The position numbers and the translations under genes are program-made. Of a stretch of DNA of 44,621 nucleotides, positions 1 to 7,959 are shown one piece after another; the stretch's first letter is position 1, and each line of letters begins with the position of its first letter. Origin of the DNA: Nocardia coubleae NBRC 108252. GTDB taxonomy: Bacteria; Actinomycetota; Actinomycetes; Mycobacteriales; Mycobacteriaceae. A model generated the notes under the pieces. It was not told the DNA's origin, did not search any database, and saw only the letters and a program-made list of their open reading frames with translations. The stretch is taken from NCBI RefSeq assembly GCF_001612805.1, contig NZ_BDBD01000028.1, positions 1 through 44,621 of the forward strand. Reading direction: 5' to 3'.

Positions 1-174
1 CGTATCCGGTATTAGACCCAGTTTCCCAGGCTTATCCCGAAGTGCAAGGCAGATCACCCACGTGTTACTCACCCGTTCGCCGCTCGTGTACCCCGAAGGG
101 CCTTACCGCTCGACTTGCATGTGTTAAGCACGCCGCTAGCGTTCGTCCTGAGCCAGAATCAAACTCTCCGTTGA
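1..174 (-). rRNA. rrs: 16S ribosomal RNA, 5' end only (partial)
   Basis: Read on the minus strand, this is the first ~170 nt of a small-subunit rRNA: it contains GGAGAGTTTGATTCTGGCTC, then the GACGAACGC, AACACATGCAAGTCGAGCG and GAGTAACACGTGGGTGA blocks that are nearly universal. The V1/V2 stretch with TTCGGGGTACACGAGCGGC and CACTTCGGGATAAGCCTGG is typical of mycolata such as Nocardia and Rhodococcus. The gene runs off the window start, so the rest of the rRNA operon lies outside. The mature 5' end was placed by aligning to E. coli numbering, good to a few bases. The base matching E. coli position 18 is U rather than C, which also mismatches the 27F primer. Confidence 0.97.
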
Positions 175-421
175 AGACTCACGAAACACCCCGAGGGTGA
201 ATCAGAAATATCTAACTAGAGTCCGAAAAATCTAGCAAAGCGAACACCAGCAAATAAGATTCGCTGTTGTTCAAAATGTCCAACCTCCCACGACCGGGGG
301 GTACGCGAAGGCTGGAACCAATAATAATATTGGCACTGACATTCATCGACACACTATTGAGTTCTCAAAGAACACACGCACCAGCAGATCACTGAATCTC
401 TTCAGATCTTCCGTTGGGCAA
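175..421 (-). other. rRNA leader with antitermination motif
   Basis: This is the transcribed leader between the proximal promoter and the mature 16S end. On the minus strand, positions 350-377 carry TTCTTTGAGAACTCAATAGT, the conserved boxA/CL-type block of actinobacterial rrn leaders that binds the NusB/NusE antitermination complex in relatives. Positions 318-333 form a small hairpin (CCAATA arms, 4-nt loop). The stretch is clearly richer in A and T than the coding DNA around it, as expected for an RNA leader. No protein gene is visible. Confidence 0.8.
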
Positions 422-428
422 CTGTTCC

Positions 429-457
429 AGCCTAACCACGCTTCCAGGCGATGTCAA
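429..457 (-). promoter_or_regulatory. rRNA operon promoter, proximal
   Basis: On the minus strand this reads TTGACA-N17-TAGGCT, a perfect -35 hexamer with optimal spacing and an actinobacterial -10. The predicted start is near position 422, about 250 nt before the mature 16S end and upstream of the antitermination motif. It fits a housekeeping-sigma rrn promoter. Confidence 0.8.
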
Positions 458-533
458 TCGTTACCCTGGTCACTTGATCTTGGCCTGTCAGGCGCTCTCC
501 GGCTCTTGCGTCCGTGTCGCTCTGACTTCCAAT

Positions 534-562
534 AAGTTACGCGCCGGATAACGCAACGTCAA
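534..562 (-). promoter_or_regulatory. rRNA operon promoter, distal
   Basis: On the minus strand this reads TTGACG-N17-TAACTT, about 105 bp upstream of the proximal promoter. Tandem promoters are usual for rRNA operons. Strength and use cannot be judged from sequence alone. Confidence 0.6.
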
Positions 563-620
563 ATCGCCTGGACACCACCGGATCCCCGCAGGTCAGCGAC
601 TCGATGGACGCCGCGGAACC

Positions 621-650
621 GGCCTGAATCACACGAATGTGATTCAGGCC
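621..650 (-). terminator. Hairpin after tyrS
   Basis: A perfect 13-bp stem (arm GGCCTGAATCACA) closes a 4-nt loop that reads TTCG on the minus strand. It begins 12 nt after the tyrS stop and lies before the rRNA promoters. There is no U-tract, so it would be an I-shaped actinobacterial terminator. It would isolate tyrS from the rRNA operon. Confidence 0.65.
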
Positions 651-662
651 TCCGCTCCTGGA

Positions 663-1949
663 TCAGGCTATCCGACGGACACCCGCCATGTTCTTCTTTC
701 CGCGACGCAGCACCAGCCACTGGCCGTGCAGGTAGTCGGTGTCCGACGGGGTCCAGTCGATGTCGGAGATGCGTTCGTTGTTCACCGAGGCACCGCCTTC
801 GTTCACCGCGCGCCGTGCCGCTCCCCGGCTCTCGCACAGGCCCGAGGCCACGAGCAGGTCGACGATGGTGTCGGGCTCGCCGGGCGCGACCTCGGCGACC
901 TTGCCGTCGATCGCGGTCTCGCGCAGGGCCGCGCCGAGCGTCGACTCGGGCAGTCCGCGCAGATCACCACGACCGAACAGGGCCTGGCTCGCCAGTTCCA
1001 CCGCCCGGGTCTCGGCTTCGCCGTGCACCAGGGTCGTCATCTCGGCGGCCAGCCGCTTCTGGGCCTCGCGTGCGAAGGGCCGTTCGGCGGTGGCCTGTTC
1101 CAGCTCGTCGAGTTCTTCGCGGCTCAGGAAGGTGAACCAGCGCAGGTACCGGACCACATCGGCGTCGGCGGTGTTCACGAAGTACTGGTACCAGGCGTAG
1201 GGGCTGGTGAGTTCCGGGTCGAGCCAGAGGCTGCCGCCGCCGGTGGACTTGCCGAACTTCTTGCCGTCGGCCGAGGTCACCAGGGGGACGGTGAGCGCGT
1301 GCACGTGGGCGCCGTCGACACGCCGGTTGAGTTCGACGCCGGCGATGATGTTGCCCCACTGATCCGAGCCACCGACCTGCAGTGTGCAGCCGTGTTCACG
1401 GCGCAGCTGCAGGTAGTCGTTGGCTTGCAGCAGCATGTAGCTGAACTCGGTGTAGGAGATGCCTTCGCCTTCGAGACGCCGTTTGACGGTGTCGCGGGCA
1501 AGCATGACGTTCACCGAGAAGTGCTTACCGATATCGCGCAGGAAGTCGACGGTGGTGAGCGGCCCGGTCCAGTCCATGTTGTTCACGATCACCGCGCCGG
1601 TCGGCGAATCGTCCAGGTCGACGAACCGCTCGAGCTGGCCGCGAATGCGCTGCGCCCATTCCGCGACCGTGTCCGTCGAGTTCATGGTGCGCTCGCCCAC
1701 GTCGCGGGGGTCGCCGATGAGGCCGGTCGCGCCGCCGGCGAGCACGATCGGGCGGTGACCCGCGCGCTGGAAACGCTTGAGCGCGAGCAGCGGGACGAGG
1801 TGGCCCGCGTGCAGACTGGCGGCGGTGGGGTCGAAGCCGGCATACAGCGTCAACGGCTGCGCGGCCGCGGCTGCGCGCAACTCGTCGAGGTCGGTGGACT
1901 GCGCGATCAAGCCGCGCCAGGTCAGTTCGTCGAAGATGTCGCCGGTCAC
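663..1949 (-). CDS. tyrS: Tyrosyl-tRNA synthetase
   Basis: A class I aminoacyl-tRNA synthetase that charges tRNA-Tyr in the cytoplasm. The 428-residue length is normal for the bacterial TyrRS family. The HIGH-type motif is HAGH at residues 47-50, the tyrosine-pocket segment YMLLQANDYLQL is near 171-182, QVGGSDQWGN is at 191-200, and the KMSKS-type loop reads KFGKS at 231-235. A C-terminal S4-like RNA-binding domain covers about 360-420. The start is GTG with no strong ribosome-binding site, so the exact N-terminus is tentative. It is the last gene of the minus-strand run before the rRNA operon and is followed by a strong hairpin. In mycobacteria tyrS is also close to mpg, as here. Confidence 0.97.
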   Translation of the reverse strand: MTGDIFDELTWRGLIAQSTDLDELRAAAAAQPLTLYAGFDPTAASLHAGHLVPLLALKRFQRAGHRPIVLAGGATGLIGDPRDVGERTMNSTDTVAEWAQRIRGQLERFVDLDDSPTGAVIVNNMDWTGPLTTVDFLRDIGKHFSVNVMLARDTVKRRLEGEGISYTEFSYMLLQANDYLQLRREHGCTLQVGGSDQWGNIIAGVELNRRVDGAHVHALTVPLVTSADGKKFGKSTGGGSLWLDPELTSPYAWYQYFVNTADADVVRYLRWFTFLSREELDELEQATAERPFAREAQKRLAAEMTTLVHGEAETRAVELASQALFGRGDLRGLPESTLGAALRETAIDGKVAEVAPGEPDTIVDLLVASGLCESRGAARRAVNEGGASVNNERISDIDWTPSDTDYLHGQWLVLRRGKKNMAGVRRIA

Positions 1950-2000
1950 GAGGATCTATCTTTGCGCATCGCGTCGGCCGGGCGCACCCCGGTTATGACC

Positions 2001-2846
2001 TCAGGTCCGGACGCGGGTGATCCAGGCGATCAGCTCGGCTTCGACCTCGTCGCGGTCGACTTCGTTGAGCACCTCGTGCCTGGCACCGGCGTAGACCCGG
2101 TAGGTGAGGTCGGTCAGGCCCGCGTCGCGGTAGCGCTGGACCAGCAGTTCGCTCAGTCGCAGTCCCGCGTTGAGCGGGTCCTGGTCGCCGACCATCACAT
2201 AGACGGGCAGGTCGGGGCGCACGACCGGTTTCGCCAGCCGCTCGGTGGCGACGGCAGCCAGCTCGCCGAGGTTCGTCGGGTCGATGGCGAAGCCACACCA
2301 GGGATCGGCGATGTAGGCGTCGACCTGGGTTTCGTCGCGGCTGATCCAGTCGGCGTCGGTGCGGGTCGGCTGGAATCGGGCGTTGAAGAAGGCGGTCAGG
2401 TCGCCGCCCGCCGCGGCCATCTCGGCGAACAACCCGTCGACGGCGGTCGACCCGCAGAGCACGACGTCGTCGACGAGGTCGGCGTGATCGAGGATGTACT
2501 GCTGCACGGCGAAGGATCCGAGACTGTGCCCGAAGAGGGTCACCGGCAGGCCGGGATGACGTTCGCGCAGGATCCCGGTGAGCGCCACCAGATCGGCGAC
2601 GAGCAGGTTCCAGCCGTCGGGGCCCAGCTCGCCCGCTACCTCACCCATGCTGAGGCCGTGGCCTCGGTGATCGTCGGCGTAGACGGCGAAGCCGAGAGCG
2701 GACAACCGCTCGGCGAGATGGCCGTAGCGCTCGGAGTGTTCGCCCATGCCGTGTGCGATCTGCACGATGCCCTGCGGTTCGGTGTCCGACGGCAGCCAGC
2801 TGCGCACATGGATCTCGGTGCCGTCGGTGCTGGAAAAACTGAACAC
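2001..2846 (-). CDS. Alpha/beta hydrolase, monoacylglycerol-lipase-like
   Basis: A serine hydrolase of the Hydrolase_4 group, closest in layout to bacterial monoacylglycerol lipases (M. tuberculosis Rv0183 is of similar size). With the chosen GTG start it has 281 residues. HGMGEHSERY at 32-41 is the oxyanion-hole region. The nucleophile is Ser108 in GHSLGS, the acid is Asp221 or Asp223 in GDQDP, and the catalytic His is 257 in GARHEVLNE. The frame stays open to 2969, but a perfect hairpin at 2949-2981 lies across that longer start, whereas an AGGAG precedes the GTG at 2846, so the shorter form is preferred. There is no signal peptide. The substrate is likely a mono- or lysoglyceride, inferred from family only. 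Confidence 0.88.
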   Translation of the reverse strand: MFSFSSTDGTEIHVRSWLPSDTEPQGIVQIAHGMGEHSERYGHLAERLSALGFAVYADDHRGHGLSMGEVAGELGPDGWNLLVADLVALTGILRERHPGLPVTLFGHSLGSFAVQQYILDHADLVDDVVLCGSTAVDGLFAEMAAAGGDLTAFFNARFQPTRTDADWISRDETQVDAYIADPWCGFAIDPTNLGELAAVATERLAKPVVRPDLPVYVMVGDQDPLNAGLRLSELLVQRYRDAGLTDLTYRVYAGARHEVLNEVDRDEVEAELIAWITRVRT

Positions 2847-2948
2847 GGGCGCTCCTGGGATGCGATCTCGAACCGGTCCCTGATCGTCGCACCTGCGTGG
2901 CGCGCGCCACAGTGGCTTCGCAGACGAGATCCGCGCCGACACTTTGTC

Positions 2949-2981
2949 TCCCGCGACCGAACCCACCATTCGGTCGCGGGA
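2949..2981 (-). terminator. Strong hairpin, first of a pair
   Basis: A perfect 13-bp stem (arm TCCCGCGACCGAA) with a 7-nt loop lies between the DoxX-like gene and the hydrolase. Together with the hairpin at 3000-3026 it probably ends transcription of the DoxX-like gene. No U-tract is present. Confidence 0.55.
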
Positions 2982-2999
2982 TCACCCTGAACATGCCGA

Positions 3000-3026
3000 G
3001 ATCACCGGACTCGGTGTCCGGTGATC
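3000..3026 (-). terminator. Hairpin after the DoxX-like gene
   Basis: A perfect 11-bp stem (arm GATCACCGGAC) with a 5-nt loop starts 21 nt after the DoxX-like stop codon. It is the first of two stable hairpins met by minus-strand transcription. Confidence 0.6.
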
Positions 3027-3047
3027 GTCAGCGTGTCGGGGTGTGGC

Positions 3048-3473
3048 TCATCGCGTCAGCGCGGTGATGGTGGCGCGGCGTTCGTAGGCGATCCAGGCGA
3101 AGATCGCGGCGAGCACCAGCGGGAAGATCGCCATACCGGGCAGGTCGGCGATGAATGCCTGGGTGGCGGCGGCGAGCACGGTGAGCACGGAGAGGCCGAC
3201 GGCAGCGAGACCGCTGAGTCGCGGCACCATGAGGCCGATACCGCCCGCCACCTCGACCACGCCGATGAAGATCAACAGGCCGAAGGGGATGGTGAAGTTC
3301 GCGGCGCCGTTCTCCATCAGAGTGTTCGGGATGACGAGCTTGGGGCCGCCCGAGGCGATGACGAAGAACAGGCCGAGCACGATCTGCAGAGTCCACAGGA
3401 CGCGGTTGCGGATCTTGCCGGGGCGGTAGGTGGCGGCGGAGGTGGAGTTCGCGGAAAGCGTGGCGGTGGTCAT
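3048..3473 (-). CDS. DoxX-like small membrane protein
   Basis: A 141-residue integral membrane protein with four predicted helices at roughly residues 25-45, 63-83, 89-109 and 112-131, the size and spacing of the DoxX family. IASGGPKL after the first helix and a G-rich second helix (VEVAGGIGLMVP) are typical of the family. DoxX-like proteins are often linked to redox and thiol stress membrane complexes, but this subgroup has no settled function. The ATG is preceded by an AAGGACGAGAAG purine run. Both neighbours are on the same strand, but a 108-bp gap separates it from mpg and two hairpins from the hydrolase, so it is probably transcribed alone. Confidence 0.85.
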   Translation of the reverse strand: MTTATLSANSTSAATYRPGKIRNRVLWTLQIVLGLFFVIASGGPKLVIPNTLMENGAANFTIPFGLLIFIGVVEVAGGIGLMVPRLSGLAAVGLSVLTVLAAATQAFIADLPGMAIFPLVLAAIFAWIAYERRATITALTR

Positions 3474-3581
3474 CTTCTCGTCCTTCTGGTCGGTCGCGCT
3501 CGGTGGGTAGCGCGTTCAACTGATAGGACGGACCGTCGCCGCAGAACTCATCGCTGTCGGCGAAGAATTTCGAAATCCCTG

Positions 3582-4205
3582 CTAGATCGCGGGTTTGGTG
3601 GCACGCGGACTGCGCCGGTAGGTCGAGACGGCCGACGAGCCGGGCAACCAGAACCGCCAGGGCACCTCGGCGGCCAGGCTCACCCCCACGCGCGGACCCG
3701 AGGCGATCTCGTCGAGCGGCACCGGGGGCTTCAGCTCGAGCCGCACCTGCGAGAACGGGTCGAACAGCTCGGTTCCGTAGTCGGACAGGCTGATTCCCAG
3801 CGCACTGCCCACATTGCCCGGCCCCCGCGCAAGGTCGGCGTCGGTGCGTGCGGCGGGCCTGCGGTCACGGGCGATCTCGGCCCCCTCGACCACTTCCCCG
3901 GCCCGGACGAGCACCGCGCACGCGACACCGTCGAAGCCCGCGGTCACGTTGACGCACAGGTGAATTCCGTACGAGCGGTACACGTAGAGCCGCCCGGCGG
4001 GGCCGAACATCACCGCGTTGCGCGCGGTCGGTCCCGGCCACGAGTGCGCCGCCGGATCCGGCCACGGCCCGGTCGCATCGCTCCCGTAGGCCTCGACTTC
4101 CACGATGCGCATCGCCACCGGCCCCGACCTCAACACCGATCCGAGTACCCGGCACGCCGCGGCGGCCGGGTCGACAGCGAGTTCTTGAGCAGACACGACG
4201 CCCAT
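3582..4205 (-). CDS. mpg: 3-methyladenine DNA glycosylase (AAG/MPG family)
   Basis: A base-excision-repair glycosylase that removes 3-methyladenine and other alkylated or deaminated purines. From the ATG at 4205 it has 207 residues, the usual bacterial size. The signature is intact: EVEAY at 36-40 holds the catalytic glutamate (E38), followed by HSWPGPTARNAVMFGPAGRLYVYRSYG at about 54-80 (paraphrased position, key residues N63, F67, Y74, Y76), IHLCVNV at 81-87, and the GPGNVGSALGI segment. The open frame extends 33 nt further upstream, but the extension is not conserved in kind. The sigma factor gene ends 37 nt upstream on the same strand, so co-transcription is possible. In M. tuberculosis this gene is Rv1688, beside tyrS. 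Confidence 0.93.
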   Translation of the reverse strand: MGVVSAQELAVDPAAAACRVLGSVLRSGPVAMRIVEVEAYGSDATGPWPDPAAHSWPGPTARNAVMFGPAGRLYVYRSYGIHLCVNVTAGFDGVACAVLVRAGEVVEGAEIARDRRPAARTDADLARGPGNVGSALGISLSDYGTELFDPFSQVRLELKPPVPLDEIASGPRVGVSLAAEVPWRFWLPGSSAVSTYRRSPRATKPAI

Positions 4206-4242
4206 TCTCACCCGCAACAATCCGCGCGGGCGCCACACCCCG

Positions 4243-5133
4243 TCAGCCGAGCAGGTCGCGACCCTGGTTCAGGCCGGCGAGTTTGGTCGGGTTGACCTGG
4301 AAGCGCAGGTTCTGGATCCGGCCGTCGACCAGGTCGAAGGTGAAGGCTGCACCCGGCGTGCCCGCGAAGGTGATCAGTGCGCCGAGTTCACCGTTGATGT
4401 CGGTGGCGGCGAGTTCGGCGCCGGTCGACGACGGTATGTCGAGCACGCCGAGGATCCAGCGCGCGACATGATCGGGGCCGTGCAGGGGGCGGCGAGCGGC
4501 CGTGACGATGCCGCCGCCGTCGGACCAGCAGGTCACATCGGGAGCGAGCAGGTTCATCAAGGCGTTCAGGTCGCCACCGGAGCAGGCGGCCATGAACTGT
4601 TCGGTGACGCGGGCGCGAGCGGCCTTGTCGGCGTCGAACCGGGGGCGTCGTGATTGGACGTGACTCTTGGCGCGGTGCGCGATCTGGCGGATGCCCGCCT
4701 CGGAGCGGTCGAGTGTTTCGGCAATCTCGGCGTGGGAGTAGCCGAACACCTCGCGCAGCAGGAAGACCGCCCGTTCCACCGGGGTCAGTGTTTCCAGTAC
4801 GACGAGCATGGCGGTGGAGACGGTGTCGGCCAATGCGGTGTCCTCGGCGATATCGGGTGTGGTGAGCACCGGCTCGGGCAGCCACGGGCCGACGTACTTC
4901 TCGCGGACGGCGCGGGCGCTGGTGAGCCGGTTGAGTGCGAGATTGGTGACGGTGCGGACCAGGTAGGCGCGGGGGTTGGCCACCGCCGACCGGTCGGTCT
5001 CGTGCCACTTCAGCCAGGCGTCCTGCAGGACGTCCTCGGCGTCGGTGACGGTACCGAGCATGCGGTAGGCGGTGGCGAACAGCAGCCTGCGATGGTCGAC
5101 GAACGGGTCGTGCTCCTGCATGTGCTCAACCAT
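4243..5133 (-). CDS. sigJ: ECF41-family (SigJ-like) RNA polymerase sigma factor with SnoaL-like C-terminal domain
   Basis: A 296-residue extracytoplasmic-function sigma factor. Sigma region 2 covers about residues 10-75 (DAEDVLQDAWLKW at 31-43) and region 4 about 112-163. A SnoaL-like domain fills 175-285. All three ECF41 group marks are present: WLPEP at 84-88 in the linker, DGGG at 205-208, and NPTKL at 281-285 (the family form is NPDKL). ECF41 factors lack a classical anti-sigma factor, and the C-terminal domain modulates activity. The ATG at 5133 overlaps the last 8 nt of the upstream oxidoreductase gene, so translation is coupled. This matches the known ECF41 context, in which the sigma gene sits with a carboxymuconolactone decarboxylase, oxidoreductase or epimerase that it controls. 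The inducing signal is unknown. Confidence 0.93.
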   Translation of the reverse strand: MVEHMQEHDPFVDHRRLLFATAYRMLGTVTDAEDVLQDAWLKWHETDRSAVANPRAYLVRTVTNLALNRLTSARAVREKYVGPWLPEPVLTTPDIAEDTALADTVSTAMLVVLETLTPVERAVFLLREVFGYSHAEIAETLDRSEAGIRQIAHRAKSHVQSRRPRFDADKAARARVTEQFMAACSGGDLNALMNLLAPDVTCWSDGGGIVTAARRPLHGPDHVARWILGVLDIPSSTGAELAATDINGELGALITFAGTPGAAFTFDLVDGRIQNLRFQVNPTKLAGLNQGRDLLG

Positions 5134-6301
5134 GACGGACGAGATCGCGGGTCGCCGCGCCGCCCTTGGACAGCTGCACATCGACGGGCATCCGCTTGGT
5201 CACCTTGATCGCCGGTACGGGGGTGCTGCTGACCATTTCCTTGTAGGTGCGGGCGGCCCAGCCGGTGAGGTAGAACCGGCCGGGGGAGTCGTCGGCGCGG
5301 GTGAACTGGATGACGGCGGCGCGGCGTCCGAGGCTGACGGGCTGGTGGAAGTAGCCGAAGCGGAAGGGACGCACAGTCTTTCCGCGCAGCTCGGCGGCGA
5401 TCGCATCGGCGGCGTAGGTGGCCGAGGGCAGGCCGCTCTGGCAGGTGCCGTGGATCCGGCCCCACGGTTGACGGATCGCGGCGGCGTCACCGATGGCGCG
5501 GATCGTGGGGTGCGACAAGGATTTCAGTGTGGGTCCGACGACGATCAGCCCGCGTTCGTCGGTCTCGATCCCGGACTCGGCGGCCAGGGGTGACACGCGC
5601 ACGCCGCTGGTCCACAGGGTCAGATCGGTGGCGATTCGTCGGCCGTCGGCGAGGACGACGGAATCGGCGGTCACCTCGGTCACCCGCTGACCGATCTCCC
5701 GCACGATGCCGAGCCGGTCGAGCACGGTGTTCAGGTAGGCGCGGGCTTTGGTGCCCATCATGGCGCCGAGTTCGCCGGAACTGACGAGGGTGACGCGCAC
5801 GTCCGGGTGGCTTTCGGCGATCTCGGTGGCTGCCTCGATCCCGGTGAGGCCACCGCCGCACACGGTGACGGTGCGGCAGGCGGCCACCCGGCGCGCGAAG
5901 TCGTGCGCACGCCGGGGGTCGTTCAGTGTCCAGGCGTGGTCGGCGACGCCGGGGACCACGGAGGTGTCGGTGCTGCTGCCGAGGGCGTAGATCATGTCGT
6001 CGTAGGTGATGTCGCCGAATCCGTCGACGTACACGCGGCGGGCGTCCGGATCAATGGCGGTGGCGAACCCCTGGACGAACCGGATTCCGGTGCCGTCGAG
6101 GATCGTCGGGATGTCGTGGTGTGCCAGTTCCTGACCGGCCGCGATCTGGTGCATCCGGAGCCGTTCGGTGAACCGGGCCGATGGGTTGACCAGGGTGATG
6201 TGGACGTTCGTCTTCCTGGTGCGACGGGCCATGCGGACGGCCGCGAGCAAGCCGGTGTAGCCGGCGCCGAGGACGACGATGCGGTGCGTGGTGGTGGTCA
6301 T
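5126..6301 (-). CDS. FAD-dependent NAD(P)H oxidoreductase (NDH-2-like), ECF41 partner
   Basis: A 391-residue flavoprotein disulfide reductase-fold enzyme of the NDH-2/FSP1-like group. The N-terminal FAD dinucleotide fold has VVLGAGYTG at 9-17. A second Rossmann motif VTVCGGGLTGIEAA near 155 binds NAD(P)H, and AIGDAAAI near 300 closes over the FAD. The ATG at 6301 follows GGAGCAGG at good spacing. The open frame continues to 6499 but would run through the promoter, so the shorter start is used. The gene forms an operon with the downstream sigma factor, and an ECF41-like promoter lies just upstream. The electron acceptor is unknown. There is no obvious membrane-anchoring helix, though the extreme C-terminus was not modelled. 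Confidence 0.9.
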   Translation of the reverse strand: MTTTTHRIVVLGAGYTGLLAAVRMARRTRKTNVHITLVNPSARFTERLRMHQIAAGQELAHHDIPTILDGTGIRFVQGFATAIDPDARRVYVDGFGDITYDDMIYALGSSTDTSVVPGVADHAWTLNDPRRAHDFARRVAACRTVTVCGGGLTGIEAATEIAESHPDVRVTLVSSGELGAMMGTKARAYLNTVLDRLGIVREIGQRVTEVTADSVVLADGRRIATDLTLWTSGVRVSPLAAESGIETDERGLIVVGPTLKSLSHPTIRAIGDAAAIRQPWGRIHGTCQSGLPSATYAADAIAAELRGKTVRPFRFGYFHQPVSLGRRAAVIQFTRADDSPGRFYLTGWAARTYKEMVSSTPVPAIKVTKRMPVDVQLSKGGAATRDLVRHG

Positions 6302-6333
6302 GTCCTGCTCCTTCTCGGTGAGGTTGTGCATGG

Positions 6334-6360
6334 GACAAGACAGGAGCGTCGAACGTGACA
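6334..6360 (-). promoter_or_regulatory. Candidate ECF41-type promoter
   Basis: On the minus strand this reads TGTCACG-N16-TGTC. The published ECF41 target consensus is TGTCACA-N16-CGTC, so the spacing is exact and there is one mismatch in each box. It sits 33 nt upstream of the oxidoreductase start, the expected place for the autoregulated target of the sigma factor encoded in the same operon. Confidence 0.7.
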
Positions 6361-6447
6361 ACCCGTCGAAGTGACCCGCATCACAGCACCGGAAAGTCAG
6401 GGTCCGAATGGGTGACGCTCCCGATGTGACGGCGGGTCGGGCAGACC

Positions 6448-6459
6448 TAGCGTCGTGGC
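6448..6459 (+). promoter_or_regulatory. -10 element of a probable leaderless promoter for the multicopper oxidase
   Basis: TAGCGT, then six bases, then the ATG. A TGTGAC lies 17 bp upstream as a weak -35. This places the transcription start on or next to the start codon. No ribosome-binding site is present, which supports a leaderless mRNA. Confidence 0.45.
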
Positions 6460-7956
6460 ATGCGAACTCTCCGCCGGCTCCTCCTCGGCATCTGCGCACT
6501 CGCGATCGCTTTCGTCACAGTGATCGCGAGCGTGGTGACGTGGACGTGGTCGTCGGCCGACGTATCGACGGTCGGCACAACAGAGTTCACGCGACCGCTG
6601 AACATTCCGCCCCTGGCCGACAGCACCATCCATGCCGACGGGACCAGGGTCTTCTCCCTGGACATGCGCACGGGGACAACCGAATTCGAGGCCGGTCGAG
6701 CCACCGAGACATGGGGATTCAACGGCAGCTATCTCGGGCCGACATTGCGCGCGAACCGTGGCGAGAAGGTCCGGGTGCGGGTGCGCAACGAGTTACCCGA
6801 GGCGTCGACCGTGCACTGGCACGGAATGCACCTGCCCGCCGAGATGGACGGTGGACCGCATCAGATGGTCGACCCAGGCGACATCTGGACGCCGGAATGG
6901 ACAGTGGCACAACCCGCTTCGACACTCTGGTACCACCCACATCCGCACGGTGAAACCGAAGACCACGTGCGGCGCGGACTCGCGGGCATGTTCCTCGTCG
7001 ACGACGGACCCGCACCCGCCCTGCCGAGCACCTACGGCGTCGACGACCTGCCGGTGATCGTGCAGGACGTGCGGTTGCGCGACAACCGGCTCGACGGCGC
7101 GCACAAGATCTTCCGCAATGCCGGCTTCCTCGGCGATCGGACGATGGTCAACGGCACCCTCGACCCGTACCGCGAGGTGGGCGACGAGCTCGTCCGGTTG
7201 CGGCTGCTCAACGCCTCGACCGCGCGGGTCTACACCTTCGCCTTCGACGACACCCGCCCGTTCGCGCTGGTCGGCACCGACGGCGGGCTACTCGAACGGC
7301 CGGCGACTCTCGATCGGGTGCGGCTCTCGCCTGGCGAACGCGCCGAGATCGTGGTTCGGATGCGACCGGGTGAGCGCACCGTATTGCGCAGTGGTCGACT
7401 GGATGTGGGCATGGACTTCTGGGGAAACCGATTCTCCGGTGGTGACGACAGTTTCGACGTGCTCGAGTTGCGGGCGGCCGAGACCCTGAGGCCCTCGAAG
7501 GACGTCCCGGAATACCTTGCCGCGCAAACCATTCCGAACCCCGCAGACTCGGTGACCGAACGGCGGTTCGAGCTCGCCGGCATGGCGATCAACGGAAACG
7601 CGATGGCCATGGACCGCATCGACACCGTCGTCACCCGGGGCGCCACCGAGACGTGGGCGGTGGCCAATGTCGACGGCCAGCCACACAACTTCCACGTCCA
7701 CGACGTGCAATTCCGGATCACCGAGTACAACGGCGGCCCGCCACCGCCCGAACTGACCGGCGCCAAGGACACCGTGTTCCTGCCGCCGAACACGACAGCG
7801 CGGCTGGTGCTGCGTTTCGACGGACCCGCCGATCCGGACACGCCGTACATGTACCACTGCCACCTGCTGTGGCACGAGGACCAGGGAATGATGGGCCAGT
7901 TCGTGGTCGTCGAGCCCGGTCAGGCCGCCGCGACACTCCCGGGTCACGAGCACTGA
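6460..7956 (+). CDS. Secreted multicopper oxidase (CueO/bilirubin-oxidase type)
   Basis: A 498-residue oxidase that couples one-electron oxidation of a substrate to reduction of O2 to water. Residues 1-30 form a signal peptide or membrane anchor with two arginines and a long hydrophobic core (no Cys lipobox). Copper ligands are complete: HWHG at 119-122, WYHPHPHG at 157-164, HNFHVH at 409-414, and HCHLLWHEDQGMM starting at 466, where Cys467, His472 and Met477 or Met478 serve the type 1 site. The fold is three cupredoxin domains. The likely role is cuprous ion or phenol oxidation outside the membrane. The C-terminal Met-rich insert seen in E. coli CueO is absent. It is divergent from the ECF41 operon across a 158-bp gap. 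Confidence 0.93.
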   Translation: MRTLRRLLLGICALAIAFVTVIASVVTWTWSSADVSTVGTTEFTRPLNIPPLADSTIHADGTRVFSLDMRTGTTEFEAGRATETWGFNGSYLGPTLRANRGEKVRVRVRNELPEASTVHWHGMHLPAEMDGGPHQMVDPGDIWTPEWTVAQPASTLWYHPHPHGETEDHVRRGLAGMFLVDDGPAPALPSTYGVDDLPVIVQDVRLRDNRLDGAHKIFRNAGFLGDRTMVNGTLDPYREVGDELVRLRLLNASTARVYTFAFDDTRPFALVGTDGGLLERPATLDRVRLSPGERAEIVVRMRPGERTVLRSGRLDVGMDFWGNRFSGGDDSFDVLELRAAETLRPSKDVPEYLAAQTIPNPADSVTERRFELAGMAINGNAMAMDRIDTVVTRGATETWAVANVDGQPHNFHVHDVQFRITEYNGGPPPPELTGAKDTVFLPPNTTARLVLRFDGPADPDTPYMYHCHLLWHEDQGMMGQFVVVEPGQAAATLPGHEH

Positions 7957-7959
7957 CCC

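Noticed and set aside
639..2990. 783-codon plus-strand open frame opposite tyrS and the lipase
   Set aside because: It is the GC-rich shadow of two clear minus-strand genes. Its product is low-complexity with no recognisable domain and crosses the tyrS terminator.
3474..3560. ECF41-type promoter before the DoxX-like gene
   Set aside because: CGTCC is present but the 16-bp-spaced upstream box does not resemble TGTCACA.
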